Made by a program: the position numbers and the translations under genes. A DNA stretch of 23,773 bases from SM23-78 sp041479965 (GTDB lineage: Archaea > Nanobdellota > Nanobdellia > Woesearchaeales > SM23-78), in NCBI GenBank assembly GCA_041479965.1, contig JBGOZE010000012.1, forward strand, positions 1 to 23,773, given 5' to 3'. The notes under the pieces were generated by a model. The model did not search any database, was not told the DNA's origin, and saw nothing but the letters and a program-made list of their open reading frames with translations. Positions 23,579 to 23,773 of the stretch are shown piece after piece (position 1 is the first letter of the stretch; every line of letters begins with the position of its first letter).

Positions 23579-23773
23579 TCACGCGGACCTCGCGTCCTCA
23601 GCCATTTCCCACGGATAAACAATCCATGCCTTTGTTTCCTCAACATAATAATCTGGTTTGAACTTGGAATGCGGCTTGTAATGCAGCGTTGCGAACTTCA
23701 TTTTCTTCGGGTTGAACGCCAGCAGGTATTGCTTGACGACTTCCAATGATTCGCCGCTGTCAGCGATGTCATC
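23579..23773 (-). CDS. Purine-type phosphoribosyltransferase, C-terminal part (gene starts beyond the window)
   Basis: Phosphoribosyltransferase, transferring the ribose-phosphate of PRPP to a base. The last 64 codons are present and in frame with the window edge. The PRPP-binding motif is DDIADSGESL (first ten visible residues), followed by EVVKQYLLAF, a middle part with KFATLHYKPHS, and the terminal WIVYPWE. WxVxPWE is typical of archaeal and Gpt-like hypoxanthine/guanine/xanthine transferases, so purine salvage is the likely role, but the base-binding part is not conclusive. Pro codons are mostly CCG here, while the rest of the window prefers CCT/CCA, a small hint of different codon use. 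The stop is 33 nt before the tRNA-Lys. Confidence 0.8.
   Translation of the reverse strand, partial: DDIADSGESLEVVKQYLLAFNPKKMKFATLHYKPHSKFKPDYYVEETKAWIVYPWEMAEDARSA

Noticed and set aside
1..23773. Search for CRISPR arrays, insertion sequences, integrases or phage genes
   Set aside because: No regularly spaced repeats, transposase or recombinase motifs, or terminal inverted repeats with target duplications were seen.

Overview
The window looks like DPANN-type archaeal DNA, most like Woesearchaeota or Pacearchaeota. Protein content makes it archaeal: RNA polymerase is encoded as H, B'', B', A' and A'' in separate genes, followed by L30e, an archaeal NusA-like KH protein and uS12. TATA boxes sit about 26 nt upstream of leaderless start codons, and the one tRNA gene carries archaeal-type introns without an encoded CCA. 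The lineage below Archaea is an inference from small gene sizes and gene mix; no 16S gene is present.

Left part (1-10129, all + strand): the 3' part of a P-type cation ATPase, two unrecognised multi-pass membrane proteins, a short VIT1/CCC1-family metal transporter, Elp3, an MFS transporter, an HD-domain dNTPase, a NOL1/NOP2/Sun RNA m5C methyltransferase and a PAP2 phosphatase. Most look like single genes with their own TATA box, and several are probably transcribed leaderless.

Middle (10106-14681, + strand): three consecutive exported proteins: a TPR-like protein with an AxA signal peptide, a lipoprotein, and a larger secreted paralogue of that lipoprotein. All three use a perfect TATAAATA box and a GAGGTG ribosome-binding site exactly 6 nt before the start codon, unlike the leaderless TTTAAA promoters to the left. 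The two paralogues share a folded N-terminal domain, a very Trp-rich stretch with a TSP3-like DxDxDG calcium motif, and low-complexity tails. This is the best candidate for an undescribed system, probably at the cell surface.

Right part (14701-23773, - strand): the transcription/translation operon tRNA-Lys, rpoH, rpoB2, rpoB1, rpoA1, rpoA2, rpl30e, nusA, rps12, read right to left. It meets the surface cluster tail to tail at about 14640-14681. The usual rps7/EF-1alpha/rps10 continuation is absent. The tRNA-Lys(UUU) gene appears to hold two introns, one of them in the T-loop. The window ends in the 3' part of a phosphoribosyltransferase gene. Elp3 (left) and tRNA-Lys(UUU) (right) belong to the same wobble-uridine modification theme.
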